Positions 9,229-18,878 of a DNA stretch of 64,000 nucleotides are shown here, one piece after another. The stretch covers positions 1-64,000 of the forward strand of contig PXRO01000004.1 in the NCBI GenBank assembly GCA_003021685.1. The letters run 5' to 3'. The notes under the pieces were generated by a model that was not told the DNA's origin, did not search any database, and saw nothing but the letters and a program-made list of their open reading frames with translations. The DNA comes from Halobacteriales archaeon QS_4_62_28 (GTDB lineage: Archaea > Halobacteriota > Halobacteria > Halobacteriales > Haloarculaceae). The translations under genes and the position numbers were made by a program. How positions within the stretch are numbered: the stretch's first letter is position 1; the number at the start of each line of letters is the position of its first letter.

Positions 9229-10407
9229 ATGCGTGTAGTTACCAAGTTCGGTGGGACGAGCCTCGGCAACGGCGACCGGATCAACCGGGCCGCCGACTCG
9301 ATCGCAGCAGCCATCGAGAAGGGCCACGAGGTCGCTGTCGTCGCCAGCGCGATGGGTAACACGACCGACGAACTGCTGGACGAAATCGAGTACGAGGCCG
9401 ACCCCGCTGACCGGGCACAGATCGTCAGCATGGGCGAGCGGACCTCCGTCCGCATGCTCAAGGGCGCACTGGCCGCCCGCGGCGTCGAAGCGATGTTCCT
9501 CGAACCCGGCAGCGAGGACTGGCCGATCATCACTGACGAATACGGCGAGGTCAATGTCGACGAGACGATCAAGCGCGCCCATGCCCTGGCCGGCCAGTTG
9601 CAGGACGTGGTGCCCGTCATCACGGGTTTTCTGGCACAGGACCTGCAGGGCAACGTGACGACGCTCGGACGCGGTGGGTCCGACACCACCGCCGTCATGC
9701 TCGGCAAGCACATGGATGCCGACGAAGTCGTCATCGTCACCGACGTGGAGGGCGTCATGACCGGCGATCCCCGCGTCGTCGAGGGCGCGCGAAACGTCGG
9801 CGAAATCTCCGTCGACGAACTCCGATCGCTGTCGTTCCGGGGCGCGGAAGTCGTCGCTCCCTCGGCGCTGTCCTACAAGGACAAGAACATGGGTGTCCGT
9901 GTCGTTCACTACCAGCACGGTGACCTGCTGACCGGTGGGACCTCCATCGACGGCGAGTTCCAGAACCTCATCGACCTGCAGGAAGACCGCCTCTGCTGTG
10001 TCACGGTGGCCGGCCGTGCAATCCGGAACAGTCCGGGTATCCTCGCCGAACTCTCCTCGGCACTGGCCGACGAGGGGATCAACATCGACGGCGTCTCGTC
10101 GGGGATGGACTCGATCACGTTTTACGTCAACGTCGATCACGCCGACGAGGCCGAGGCACTCCTGCACAGCCACGTCGTCGACGACGACACGCTCTCCAGT
10201 ATCACCGTCGAGGGCGACATCGCCGTGATCCGCGTGACCGGCGGCGAGTTGCCCAACCAGCCAGGCATCGTCAAGCGCGTCGTCGATCCACTCTCGGACG
10301 CACATATCAACCTCTTCGACGTCATTACCTCTGCCACGTCGGTGTCAGTGTTCGTCCCCTGGGACGACCGCGAGCAGGCGCTCCAGCTCATCCAGGACGT
10401 GTTCTGA
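9229..10407 (+). CDS. lysC: aspartate kinase
   Basis: MRVVTKFGGTSLGNGDRINRAADSIAAAI... LGRGGSDTTAVMLG, tandem ACT domains. Confidence 0.95.
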   Translation: MRVVTKFGGTSLGNGDRINRAADSIAAAIEKGHEVAVVASAMGNTTDELLDEIEYEADPADRAQIVSMGERTSVRMLKGALAARGVEAMFLEPGSEDWPIITDEYGEVNVDETIKRAHALAGQLQDVVPVITGFLAQDLQGNVTTLGRGGSDTTAVMLGKHMDADEVVIVTDVEGVMTGDPRVVEGARNVGEISVDELRSLSFRGAEVVAPSALSYKDKNMGVRVVHYQHGDLLTGGTSIDGEFQNLIDLQEDRLCCVTVAGRAIRNSPGILAELSSALADEGINIDGVSSGMDSITFYVNVDHADEAEALLHSHVVDDDTLSSITVEGDIAVIRVTGGELPNQPGIVKRVVDPLSDAHINLFDVITSATSVSVFVPWDDREQALQLIQDVF

Positions 10408-10428
10408 TCCCGTCGGACGCCCGCTCGA

Positions 10429-11133
10429 CTACCGACCCTGGGTTAACCGGAACCCGATCTGTCGAGGGAGCCCCGCATCCTCGACGGCGCGGATGACCGC
10501 ATCGGTATCGTACTCGACCCGACGTTCTTCGACCGTCTGCTCGTCGAGATCCAACACGGCGTAGGCCGCCTTCGGATCGTCGTCGCGTGGCTGGCCGACG
10601 CTCCCGGGATTTACGACGATGCCCTCGTCGTAGACTTCGTGATGCTGGATGTGGGTGTGGCCCATGACGAGGGCGTCTTCCTCGCCCAGCAGGTCGGGGC
10701 TGAACTCCGAGGGGCGGGTGTAGTGGTCCGGGTCGTCGGGGTGGCCGTGGACGATTGTGATTCGGCCGTCGAGCACGCGGCGTCGTTCGGGCAGGCCGTC
10801 GAGCCAGTCGATCTGGTCGTCCGTGAGGTGCTCGCGCGCGTACTCGACGCCGGCCTGTGCCATGTGGTTGAAATGCGGCGCGTGGCCGCTCACGACGGCG
10901 CGGTCGTGGTTCCCCTCGACTGTCGGGACAGTGCCGTCCAGCAGCGCGCTGTCGCTGTCCCCAATCGGCGCCGTCTCGGGGGCTGCGAGTGCGCTGACGC
11001 ACGCCCCCGGCCAGGGGTTGTACCCGACGACATCGCCCGCACAGACCAGTCCATCGACCGCCGGCATATCCGCGAGGACCGCTTCGAGAGCGATTTTGTT
11101 CCCGTGAAGATCGGAGATGACACCAACTCTCAT
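10429..11133 (-). CDS. metallophosphoesterase family protein
   Basis: MRVGVISDLHGNKIALEAVLADM...CAGDVVGYNPWPGACV...VEGNHDRAV...HGHPDDPDHYTRP...GHTHIQH. Confidence 0.92.
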   Translation of the reverse strand: MRVGVISDLHGNKIALEAVLADMPAVDGLVCAGDVVGYNPWPGACVSALAAPETAPIGDSDSALLDGTVPTVEGNHDRAVVSGHAPHFNHMAQAGVEYAREHLTDDQIDWLDGLPERRRVLDGRITIVHGHPDDPDHYTRPSEFSPDLLGEEDALVMGHTHIQHHEVYDEGIVVNPGSVGQPRDDDPKAAYAVLDLDEQTVEERRVEYDTDAVIRAVEDAGLPRQIGFRLTQGR

Positions 11134-11161
11134 TACGTGCTCTTACGACGCCACGGGCTTA

Positions 11162-11245
11162 TATACCGGTGGACGTATGCACTGATACATTCAGCCCGGG
11201 GACTGTGACGGCTGAGACGTATCAAACGGTACGTCCACCGGTATA
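11162..11245. repeat. Palindromic intergenic element family B, copy B1 (84 bp)
   Basis: Perfect 16-bp TIR TATACCGGTGGACGTA...TACGTCCACCGGTATA with inner dyads TGATAC/GTATCA and CAGCC/GGCTG. Confidence 0.92.
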
Positions 11246-11316
11246 GTGTTCGGTAGCCAGTTTCACGTGGCGGTACCGTGAAGAACATCTGAGCGGCCGC
11301 CGGCCCTCGCGATTGC

Positions 11317-11922
11317 TTAACCGTTGTAGCGTGCCGTCTCGACGCCGCGGTCGTCGACGGTGACGCCCGCCGCACAGACGGCGTGTTCGAACTCGTGGTC
11401 GTACACTTCGCGAGCGACGCCCGCGGCATCGTCGCTGTCGAGGGCGAACGCTTCGGGGCTGTCTTTCTCGTAGGTCGCGACCAGCGTGGGTTCGGTGACC
11501 TCCTCGACCAGCAACGCATCACGGCGAACGGTTCCGACCACGGCCCCGTGGCCCTCGGCCCGCGTGGTCGGGTCTGCGGGGTCGACGCCCACGATGCCAG
11601 CGATTCGTGGCGTGTCGTAGTCGTCCTTCTCGAAGTCGAGCGCCACCAGTGGCTCGGCCAGCGCATCCCGCGCCGGGTAGCCAAGCGCCAGTTTCTCGGC
11701 AATCGGATCGACGTGGGAACCGTTGCCGACGACGACGCCCCGGTCGGTCTCCCTGACGGCGTTGTAGGAGATGTAGGGGTTGTCGGTCTCCGGGGCGTCC
11801 TCGGTCGGACCGACGGTGATCTTGCCGTCCCGGGCAACGGCTACTCTGTTCGGGAACGAACGTGACGAAACGCGGTACCCGCCGACCTGTGGGCCGACGA
11901 CGACGAACCGTCCGACGTACAT
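11317..11922 (-). CDS. purO: IMP cyclohydrolase (archaeal PurO type)
   Basis: [74 protein letters not shown]. Confidence 0.9.
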   Translation of the reverse strand: MYVGRFVVVGPQVGGYRVSSRSFPNRVAVARDGKITVGPTEDAPETDNPYISYNAVRETDRGVVVGNGSHVDPIAEKLALGYPARDALAEPLVALDFEKDDYDTPRIAGIVGVDPADPTTRAEGHGAVVGTVRRDALLVEEVTEPTLVATYEKDSPEAFALDSDDAAGVAREVYDHEFEHAVCAAGVTVDDRGVETARYNG

Positions 11923-12067
11923 ACTCGCCACTTTGGCGGTCGGGGAAAGTAGGTGTCGATTCCGCTCGGCGTCGCCGTCACTGCCCACCGCTTTCGACCG
12001 GCCGGTAAGCGATCCTTTCTCGCCAGAACCGTCGGGGTTATGATCGTCCACCACCTCCCGGTAGACG

Positions 12068-12796
12068 ATGATCGAGGGCCTCGACGCCGACGTTGTGGGT
12101 GCAGACGACGCGACACAGCGTCGCGACGAAGTGCTTGCCAGCGTGACCGACCACGCCGGACGGATCGCTCGCGAACTCGCGCTACTAGAGGGCGGTGATT
12201 ACGGGCAGGTCACGCTGACGACTGACGCCGGCACCTGGACGCTGAAATACGACGGCGGCGACGTGCAGTATCTCCGATTCGAACACCGCGGCCGGGAAAC
12301 CTACGTCGTCTCGACCCAGCAACCGCCCGACCCCGGGGCGCTGGCGACGGCACTGGCCGACTACGACGCCTTCGTCGCGGCGTTCAACGACCACGTCCGG
12401 TCGTTCGACAGCGCGCTCGACGACGTGACGACCGACTTCCCCGACGTCGCCTCGACCGAGAACATCGTCGCCAGACGCCAGCAGGTCCTCTCGGAGTTGC
12501 GGGAAGTCTGTGACGCGATGGCCGGCCAGCTCCACCGCTACGAGGGGGAGAACTACGGGACCTTCTCGACTCGCGTGGCCGCCTCGCGCTGGGAACTCAA
12601 GTGGGAAGACGGGCGGGCCAGCTATCTCCGGGTCGGCGGCGAGGGCGGCATCTACCTCCTCTCGCAGTACCAGCCACCCTCCGTCCACGACTTGCGGGCC
12701 CACATCGACGACGTACCTGCCTTCGTCGCGGCGTTCAACGACCACGTCGGCGAGATCTCCGACGCGCTGGAGACGGTGTCGCTGTCGCCTGAGTGA
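12068..12796 (+). CDS. conserved protein with two tandem copies of a ~110-aa domain
   Basis: Internal duplication: [29 protein letters not shown]...[12 protein letters not shown] versus [29 protein letters not shown]...[12 protein letters not shown]. Confidence 0.75.
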   Translation: MIEGLDADVVGADDATQRRDEVLASVTDHAGRIARELALLEGGDYGQVTLTTDAGTWTLKYDGGDVQYLRFEHRGRETYVVSTQQPPDPGALATALADYDAFVAAFNDHVRSFDSALDDVTTDFPDVASTENIVARRQQVLSELREVCDAMAGQLHRYEGENYGTFSTRVAASRWELKWEDGRASYLRVGGEGGIYLLSQYQPPSVHDLRAHIDDVPAFVAAFNDHVGEISDALETVSLSPE

Positions 12797-13025
12797 GTTG
12801 TTGCGTTCTGATAGGTGATTCGCAACGACGATGCCAGGTCGCCGAAAACCCTCGCGATCCGGGGGTACCGGCCGATGCAGACGCTGTCTGGGACCGCCGC
12901 GAGTCGACACACGCCAGCGAGCAGACCATTTAAGCGAAATCGCTGTCAATCGCGTGCCAGTAGCTGTCACAGCGTGCCAGCCTCCGTAACACTGATATGG
13001 GACTGCCGGATACGGTAGCATGCAC

Positions 13026-13098
13026 AGTCCATTGGGGTAGTGGCCAATCCTGAAGCCTTCTGGGGGCTTCGACCCTGGTTCGAATCCAGGATGGACTA
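13026..13098 (+). tRNA. tRNA-Gln (anticodon CTG)
   Basis: Acceptor AGTCCAT/ATGGACT, anticodon arm AAGCC-TTCTGGG-GGCTT (CTG), T arm CCTGGTTCGAATCCAGG. Confidence 0.93.
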
Positions 13099-13198
13099 TT
13101 TTTGCGGCGAGCACATCCGCGAGCCGCAAAATCGTCGATGGAGTGGATTCGAGCCCCGGAAGTCGCAGCGCGAACGGAGTGAGCGACCGTCTTCCTCC

Positions 13199-13220
13199 GG
13201 TTCGAATCCAGGATGGACTA
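13199..13220 (+). repeat. 22-bp direct repeat of the tRNA-Gln 3' end
   Basis: GGTTCGAATCCAGGATGGACTA identical to tRNA positions 13077-13098, 122 bp downstream. Confidence 0.9.
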
Positions 13221-13286
13221 CTAAAAATTCTTACATAATCCACAGGGTACTACTCAGATAAGCAACCGTGCCGAATACATCGGAGA

Positions 13287-13458
13287 CACCGAAAGCCCTC
13301 GCGGCGCTCGCCCTTCCATCCACCAGGTATCGGCTGGTTCACCGACCGAATCCTGGCGGATGAAAGGGCGAGTGCAGTTGCGGGAACCCGGACCCCGCAA
13401 GCACCTACTGGAGCGCAGCGTGGGTCCCGGGACCGCAACTGCACAAGGGCTTTCGGTG
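13287..13458. ncRNA. Candidate structured ncRNA with nested helices (unassigned family, strand unresolved)
   Basis: P1 CACCGAAAGCCCT/AGGGCTTTCGGTG closes two arms: CTCGCCCTT/AAGGGCGAG with inner CCAGG/CCTGG, and GTGCAGTTGCGG/CCGCAACTGCAC with inner CCCGGACCC/GGGTCCCGGG. Confidence 0.5.
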
Positions 13459-13549
13459 CCCTGTAAGCGTATCTCTTGGTCTCTTCTCTGAACACTGCTT
13501 GCCGCCTGTGGCGAAATTTTATATGAACAGACGCTCAATTGTCCAGCCA

Positions 13550-14386
13550 ATGAGTGACAGTGACTCCGACGTGGCGACAGGCGACGACACCGAGGCACAG
13601 ACGATCGACGACCTCGACGCGGATGGGCAGCGACGATTGGTCCGGGAGCGGTATGCAGACATCGCCGAGAACGGCGACGACTGCTGTCGCGACGAATCGA
13701 ACGGGACGGACGTGACACGACTGGGCTACGAAGACGGCGACGTATCGGCGGCGGCCGACGCCGCGGCGATGAGTCAGGGCTGTGGGAATCCCAGCGCTAT
13801 CGCCGCCCTCTCGACGGGCGAGCGCGTCCTCGACCTGGGATCCGGCGGCGGGTTCGACTGCTTTCTGTGCGCTCGTGAAGTGGGTCCCGAGGGTCGGGTC
13901 ATCGGCGTCGACATGACCCCCGAGATGATCGAGCAGGCCCGCGAAACCGCACGGGATAGCGAGTTCGACACCGTGGAGTTCCGACTCGGCGAGATCGAAC
14001 ATCTGCCCGTGGCCGACGACAGCATCGACGTGGCGATTTCCAACTGTGTCGTCAACCTCTCGCCGGACAAGCGTCAGGTGTTCGAGGAGGTACGGCGCGT
14101 GCTGGTCCCCGGTGGACGCGTCGCCATCTCCGACGTGGTCAAAACCGCGCCGATGCCCGAGACCGTGCTGGCCGATCCAGACTCGGTCTCGGCCTGTGTG
14201 GCCGGTGCAGCGAGGATCGACCGTCTGGAAACGCTCCTGAACGAGGCGGGATTCGTGGACATCGTGATCGAACCGAGAGAAGCGAGCGATTCGTTCGTCC
14301 GCGAGTGGGACCCGGAGCGTGACCCCAGCGCGTTCGTCACTGCCGCGACCATCGAGGCGCGCGTGCCGACTGCCGACACCGAGTGA
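13550..14386 (+). CDS. arsM: arsenite S-adenosylmethyltransferase (ArsM-like)
   Basis: VRERYADIAENGDDCC...LGYEDGDVSAAADAAAMSQGCGNPSAIAALSTGERVLDLGSGGGFDCFLCAREVGPEGRVIGVDMTPEMI. Confidence 0.88.
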   Translation: MSDSDSDVATGDDTEAQTIDDLDADGQRRLVRERYADIAENGDDCCRDESNGTDVTRLGYEDGDVSAAADAAAMSQGCGNPSAIAALSTGERVLDLGSGGGFDCFLCAREVGPEGRVIGVDMTPEMIEQARETARDSEFDTVEFRLGEIEHLPVADDSIDVAISNCVVNLSPDKRQVFEEVRRVLVPGGRVAISDVVKTAPMPETVLADPDSVSACVAGAARIDRLETLLNEAGFVDIVIEPREASDSFVREWDPERDPSAFVTAATIEARVPTADTE

Positions 14387-14395
14387 CGAGCGCGA

Positions 14396-15451
14396 TTACT
14401 GCTCGTGGTAGGGGCTGGCCCGGATTTGTGTGGCCAGCTCCTGGACCTGGTCGCGGGTGAAGCCGTCGTCGGCCTCGGCAAACAGCACCTCGACTTCCTC
14501 GCGGTCGAGTTTGACCGCATCGGGTTGTTCGACGGCGTCGACGGTCCGGTCACGGAGTTCCCTGATCGTTCCGAGGGCGAGCAGGTAAGGCAGCGCGGTC
14601 GCCTCCAGCAGGCCGCCGCCGTCCTCTTCGGGCACGGTCGCCAGGTAGCGCTGGGCACCGCTTGCGTAGTCGGCGGCCTGGTCGACGACGCGAGTGACCA
14701 CGCGGGCGACAGCCGTCGACTCCGTCGGGTCGGCGACGGCCTCGTGCTCGAGTCCCTCTTGTGCGAGCCACTCACCCGGGAGATAGACGTTGTTCTCTTC
14801 GGCCCAGTCGGCCCGCACGTCTTTGGCGATGTTGACGAGCTGGAGGAGAAGCGCAAAGGCGCGTGCGTCCTCCGGGTCGGGCGAGGGGTCGTCGGGGTCT
14901 GCCTGGGCGGCCTGGAGGTTCATGAACAACTGGCCAACGGTGCCAGCGACGTACCAGCAGTACTCTTCGAGTTCGTCGAGTGACTCCAGGCGGAGGCCGT
15001 CGTTGTTCTCGTGGCGTCTGAGGATGTCGGCCATCCCCGTCGCCATCTCGCGGGTGATCGAGCGCATCCCGTTCTGGACGGGGTCCGGGAACGACTGCCA
15101 GAGCCGGACGATCCGATCAGTCTGGTCGAGGACGGTCCAGTCGTCGCCGCCGTCGGTCGGTCGAACTGGCTCGACTTCGGCGAGGAAGTCCTCGACGGTG
15201 GTCTCGTCTTCGGCGGCGAGCATCGCGTCGAACGTGTCTAACAGCTCTGCTCGTCGCGTCAGCGAGAGGGTCGGTTCGTCTTCGATGGTGTCTGCGGTTC
15301 GACAGAGGAGGTATCCAGTGCACACCCACGAGGTCATTGGTTCGTCGAGCAATTCGATACTCAACGCGAACGTCCGGGAGACAGATTTGACGGCGTCGAA
15401 CGCCCACTCCCGGTCGTCGGCCAGCGTTGCTTGCTGGGGCACTCCGGTCAT
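14396..15451 (-). CDS. squalene/phytoene synthase family protein (probable squalene synthase)
   Basis: VSRTFALSIELL...GYLLCRTADTIEDEP...DELEEYCWYVAGTVGQLFMNL...LLLQLVNIAKDVRADWAEENNVYLP. Confidence 0.88.
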   Translation of the reverse strand: MTGVPQQATLADDREWAFDAVKSVSRTFALSIELLDEPMTSWVCTGYLLCRTADTIEDEPTLSLTRRAELLDTFDAMLAAEDETTVEDFLAEVEPVRPTDGGDDWTVLDQTDRIVRLWQSFPDPVQNGMRSITREMATGMADILRRHENNDGLRLESLDELEEYCWYVAGTVGQLFMNLQAAQADPDDPSPDPEDARAFALLLQLVNIAKDVRADWAEENNVYLPGEWLAQEGLEHEAVADPTESTAVARVVTRVVDQAADYASGAQRYLATVPEEDGGGLLEATALPYLLALGTIRELRDRTVDAVEQPDAVKLDREEVEVLFAEADDGFTRDQVQELATQIRASPYHEQ

Positions 15452-15595
15452 TGTGTGTACTCTCCGTCTCAGTGTACAAAAAACACCGCCCAACAGATTT
15501 GGGTGTGACTCTCACCCTCGATTTCGCAGACGGCCGGCCGACAAGCGGGATTTCTCCGACGGATAGGTGATCGATACGTGCACGCGACAGTCGTC

Positions 15596-15678
15596 ATACC
15601 GGTGGACGGAAGCACTGATACAGTCAGCCCGGGGACAGTGACGGCTGAGACGTATCAAACGGTACGTCCACCGGTATA
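15596..15678. repeat. Palindromic intergenic element family B, copy B2
   Basis: ATACCGGTGGACGGA...AGCACTGATACAGTCAGCCCGGGGACAGTGACGGCTGAGACGTATCAAACGGTACGTCCACCGGTATA; near-identical to B1, same orientation. Confidence 0.92.
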
Positions 15679-15729
15679 TCTCCGGCAGAACAGTGATGTG
15701 GTTGCCAGTCCGAGGAGAGGACACCAACG

Positions 15730-18393
15730 ATGTCGAACCGGTACACCCACGCCCGGGTCCAGGAGTACTGGCAACACATCTGGGAGCGAGAGGGCGTGTA
15801 CGAACTGTCCGACGAGCGCATCAAGGACGGACCGGGGACCTACGTGCTGGGAATGTTTCCCTACACCTCCGGGTCGTTGCACATGGGTCACATCCGCAAC
15901 TACGCGATCACCGATGCCATCGCGCGCTACCGGCGGATGAACGGCGAGGCCGTGCTCCATCCGATGGGGTGGGACGCCTTCGGCCTGCCGGCGGAAAACG
16001 CGGCCTACGACCGCGATACGGACCCCGAATCGTGGACACGGACCTGTATCGAGCAGATGCGTGACGAACTGGAGCGGATGGGCTTTGGCTACGACTGGTC
16101 CCGGGAGATCACGACCTGTGACCCCGACTACTACCGCTGGAACCAGTGGCTGTTCAACCGCTTCTACGAGGACGGCCTCGTCGAGTACACGGGCGCACAG
16201 GTCAACTGGTGTCCCGACTGCGAGACGGTGCTGGCCGACGCACAGGTTGAGGACAGCGGGGAGGAGACGGGCGAGACGGCGGAGAGTCACGCCAGCCACG
16301 GCGATGGAGTCTGCTGGCGCTGTCACACGCCGGTCCAGCGCCGGGAACTCGACCAGTGGTTTTTCACGATCACGGACTACGCCGACGAACTCGTCGACGG
16401 CCTCGACGACCTCGATGGGTGGCCCGACAGCATCCGCGAGATCCAGCGCAACTGGATCGGCCGCCGCGATGGTGCCGAAATCAGGTTCGCGGTCGAGGAC
16501 GACAGCATCGAGGTGTTCACGACCCGCCCGGACACAGTGTTCGGGGCTACCTACGTCGCCGTCGCGCCGGGCCACGCTACTGCGCGGCAGGCGGCAGCGG
16601 GCGACGAGGCTGTCACAGACTATCTCGACCGCGCTGCAGACGGGCAGGCTGAGGGGATGTCCGGCGTCGACACCGGACTGACCGCAACCAACCCCGTGAC
16701 CGGCGAGACAGTGCCAGTGTACGTCGCCGCCTACGTGCTGGACGACGTGGGGACCGGCGCGGTGATGGGCGTGCCTGCCCACAACGAACGTGACCACGCC
16801 TTCGCCAGCGAGCAGGGCCTACCGGTCGAGCAGGTACTCGAACCGGACGAGGGGCAAGCGGATGCCGACGCCACGCTGCCTTACACGGGCGAGGGCACCG
16901 TCGTCGTCGACGGGGAGTACGAGGGACTGACCAGTTCGGCCACACGCGACCGCCTGCTCGACCACGCGGCAATCGAGGCGGCGACGACCTACCGCCTGCG
17001 GGACTGGCTCATCTCCCGACAGCGCTACTGGGGGACGCCGATTCCCATCGTCCACTGCGAGGACTGCGGCGCGGTACCGGTGCCAGACGAGAACCTCCCC
17101 GTCGAGTTGCCCGAGTACGTCCAGACGACGGGGAATCCGCTGGCCGCGAGTACGGATTTCCTCGACACGGACTGTCCCGACTGTGGCGAACCCGCGACGC
17201 GAGAGACCGACACGATGGACACCTTCGTCGACTCCTCGTGGTATTTCCTGCGCTACCTGAATCCCGACCTCTCGGCTGCGCCCTTCGACAGCGACGTTGC
17301 CAGCGACTGGCTCCCGGTGGACGTGTACGTCGGCGGCGACGAACACGCCGTGTTGCACCTGCTGTACATCCGGTTTCTCACCCGCGCACTGGCAGACATC
17401 GGCCTGCTCGACCAGCGCGAACCCGTCGAGCGCCTCGTCAACCAGGGAACGGTCCTGCACAGCGGCGAGAAGATGTCCAAATCGAAGGGTAACGACGTTG
17501 CGCCACACGAATACGGCGCGGAGACGACCCGCCTCTTCGCCCTCTCGGCGGCCCACCCCGGCCAGGACTTCGAGTGGACGGCGACCGACGTGAGCAACGC
17601 CTACGAGTTCCAGCAGGACCTCTACCGGATGGTCACGGCCTTCTCCGAGGACCGTGGCGGGCGCATCGAGAGCGAACCCCACGACGCCTACCTCGAACGG
17701 GAAATCGACCGCACCATCGCCGCCGTCACCGACGAGTACGAGCGCTTTCGCTTCCACCGCGCGATCACCGAGATTCAACAGTTCGCCCGGTTGCTCCGGC
17801 GCTATCGCAACAATGGGACGCCCTACCGCTTTGCCTACAGTCGTGGCCTGCGCGTACTCGCGAAACTAATCGCCCCGCTTGCACCCTATCTGGCCGAGGA
17901 ACTGTGGTCGGCACTGGACGGCGAGGGTCTGATCGCCGCGGCCGACTGGCCGACTGCCCTGCAGGACGTTCCAGCGTACCGCGTCGAGCGTGAACTCGTC
18001 CGGACCACGCTCGAAGACGTGCGCGACATCACCGACGTGGTCGACATCACCGATCCCGAGGAAATCGAACTCGTCGTCGCGCCCGAGTGGAGCTATCACG
18101 CTTACGACACCGCTCGCGACGTTACCCCCGACGGCTCGGTCGTTGGCCGCGTGATGGACGACGACGCAGTGCCCGATACCGAAGTGGCCGCCGACTACGC
18201 TGTCGACCTGGCTGCCCGCTCTGGTGGGTTCGAGCCAGTCCTCTCGCCGGAGCGCGAGCAGACGGTGCTCGAACAGGCGACCTGGCTGTTCGAAGACGAG
18301 TTCGGGGCCGACGTGACCGTCCGGCGGGCCGCTCCCGACGGCGAGCAGGCCGGCACCGCCCGGCCGAACAAACCGGCGATCCACATCAGCTAA
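15730..18393 (+). CDS. leuS: leucyl-tRNA synthetase (bacterial-type architecture)
   Basis: HMGH and KMSKSKGN signatures, MFPYTSGSLHMGHIRNYAITDAIARYRRMNGEAVLHPMGWDAFGLPAENAA. Confidence 0.95.
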   Translation: MSNRYTHARVQEYWQHIWEREGVYELSDERIKDGPGTYVLGMFPYTSGSLHMGHIRNYAITDAIARYRRMNGEAVLHPMGWDAFGLPAENAAYDRDTDPESWTRTCIEQMRDELERMGFGYDWSREITTCDPDYYRWNQWLFNRFYEDGLVEYTGAQVNWCPDCETVLADAQVEDSGEETGETAESHASHGDGVCWRCHTPVQRRELDQWFFTITDYADELVDGLDDLDGWPDSIREIQRNWIGRRDGAEIRFAVEDDSIEVFTTRPDTVFGATYVAVAPGHATARQAAAGDEAVTDYLDRAADGQAEGMSGVDTGLTATNPVTGETVPVYVAAYVLDDVGTGAVMGVPAHNERDHAFASEQGLPVEQVLEPDEGQADADATLPYTGEGTVVVDGEYEGLTSSATRDRLLDHAAIEAATTYRLRDWLISRQRYWGTPIPIVHCEDCGAVPVPDENLPVELPEYVQTTGNPLAASTDFLDTDCPDCGEPATRETDTMDTFVDSSWYFLRYLNPDLSAAPFDSDVASDWLPVDVYVGGDEHAVLHLLYIRFLTRALADIGLLDQREPVERLVNQGTVLHSGEKMSKSKGNDVAPHEYGAETTRLFALSAAHPGQDFEWTATDVSNAYEFQQDLYRMVTAFSEDRGGRIESEPHDAYLEREIDRTIAAVTDEYERFRFHRAITEIQQFARLLRRYRNNGTPYRFAYSRGLRVLAKLIAPLAPYLAEELWSALDGEGLIAAADWPTALQDVPAYRVERELVRTTLEDVRDITDVVDITDPEEIELVVAPEWSYHAYDTARDVTPDGSVVGRVMDDDAVPDTEVAADYAVDLAARSGGFEPVLSPEREQTVLEQATWLFEDEFGADVTVRRAAPDGEQAGTARPNKPAIHIS

Positions 18394-18494
18394 CGCCCGT
18401 GACGCCGACTAATCGGTGGGAGCGCAGTGCTGTCACGTATTGTTGCACCTGTCATTGTTGCACCTATAAGTTCCGCGCGTACGTACGTCCGTGT

Positions 18495-18785
18495 ATGGCA
18501 TTCGATAACGTCACACTGTTCGAGGTTACCATCGAGGACTTGCCCTTCGGTGACGCCACGTCTGACGAATCGACCAGACCGGAGGAGAAGACAGTCGAAA
18601 TCACGGAGGCCGAAGCCGAGTCCGACGACGCATCGGGCGGTCGCAGTCGGCGAGTCCTCGGTTTCGGACTCGCGGTCGTGACGCTCGCACTCGTCGCGCG
18701 GTGGGTGGCAAACCGACGCGGGAGTGAGGACGAGGAGTTCGACACCGAATCCGTCGAACCCGGCGTCGAACGCGTCGAATCCTGA
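18495..18785 (+). CDS. small single-TM protein
   Basis: MAFDNVTLFEVTIEDLPFGDATSDESTRPEE...RRVLGFGLAVVTLALVARWVANRR. Confidence 0.65.
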   Translation: MAFDNVTLFEVTIEDLPFGDATSDESTRPEEKTVEITEAEAESDDASGGRSRRVLGFGLAVVTLALVARWVANRRGSEDEEFDTESVEPGVERVES

Positions 18786-18878
18786 TTTCGAGTGATCGCG
18801 GGAGTCCGATAGAGCGCGTCCGTAGCGACAGTCCGGCACCGCCTGTACGAACTCTGTTTCTCGAAGCGGTAGCCTGTC

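Noticed and set aside
11162-11245. Palindromic elements considered as ordinary intrinsic terminators only
   Set aside because: Same sequences recur in both orientations at unrelated loci, some in divergent promoter gaps (B2, D1, D2), with TIRs and fixed length; not explained by simple termination.
13287-13458. Candidate ncRNA considered as SRP (7S) RNA or RNase P RNA
   Set aside because: Too short, and I could not find the conserved SRP helix 8 or RNase P core motifs.
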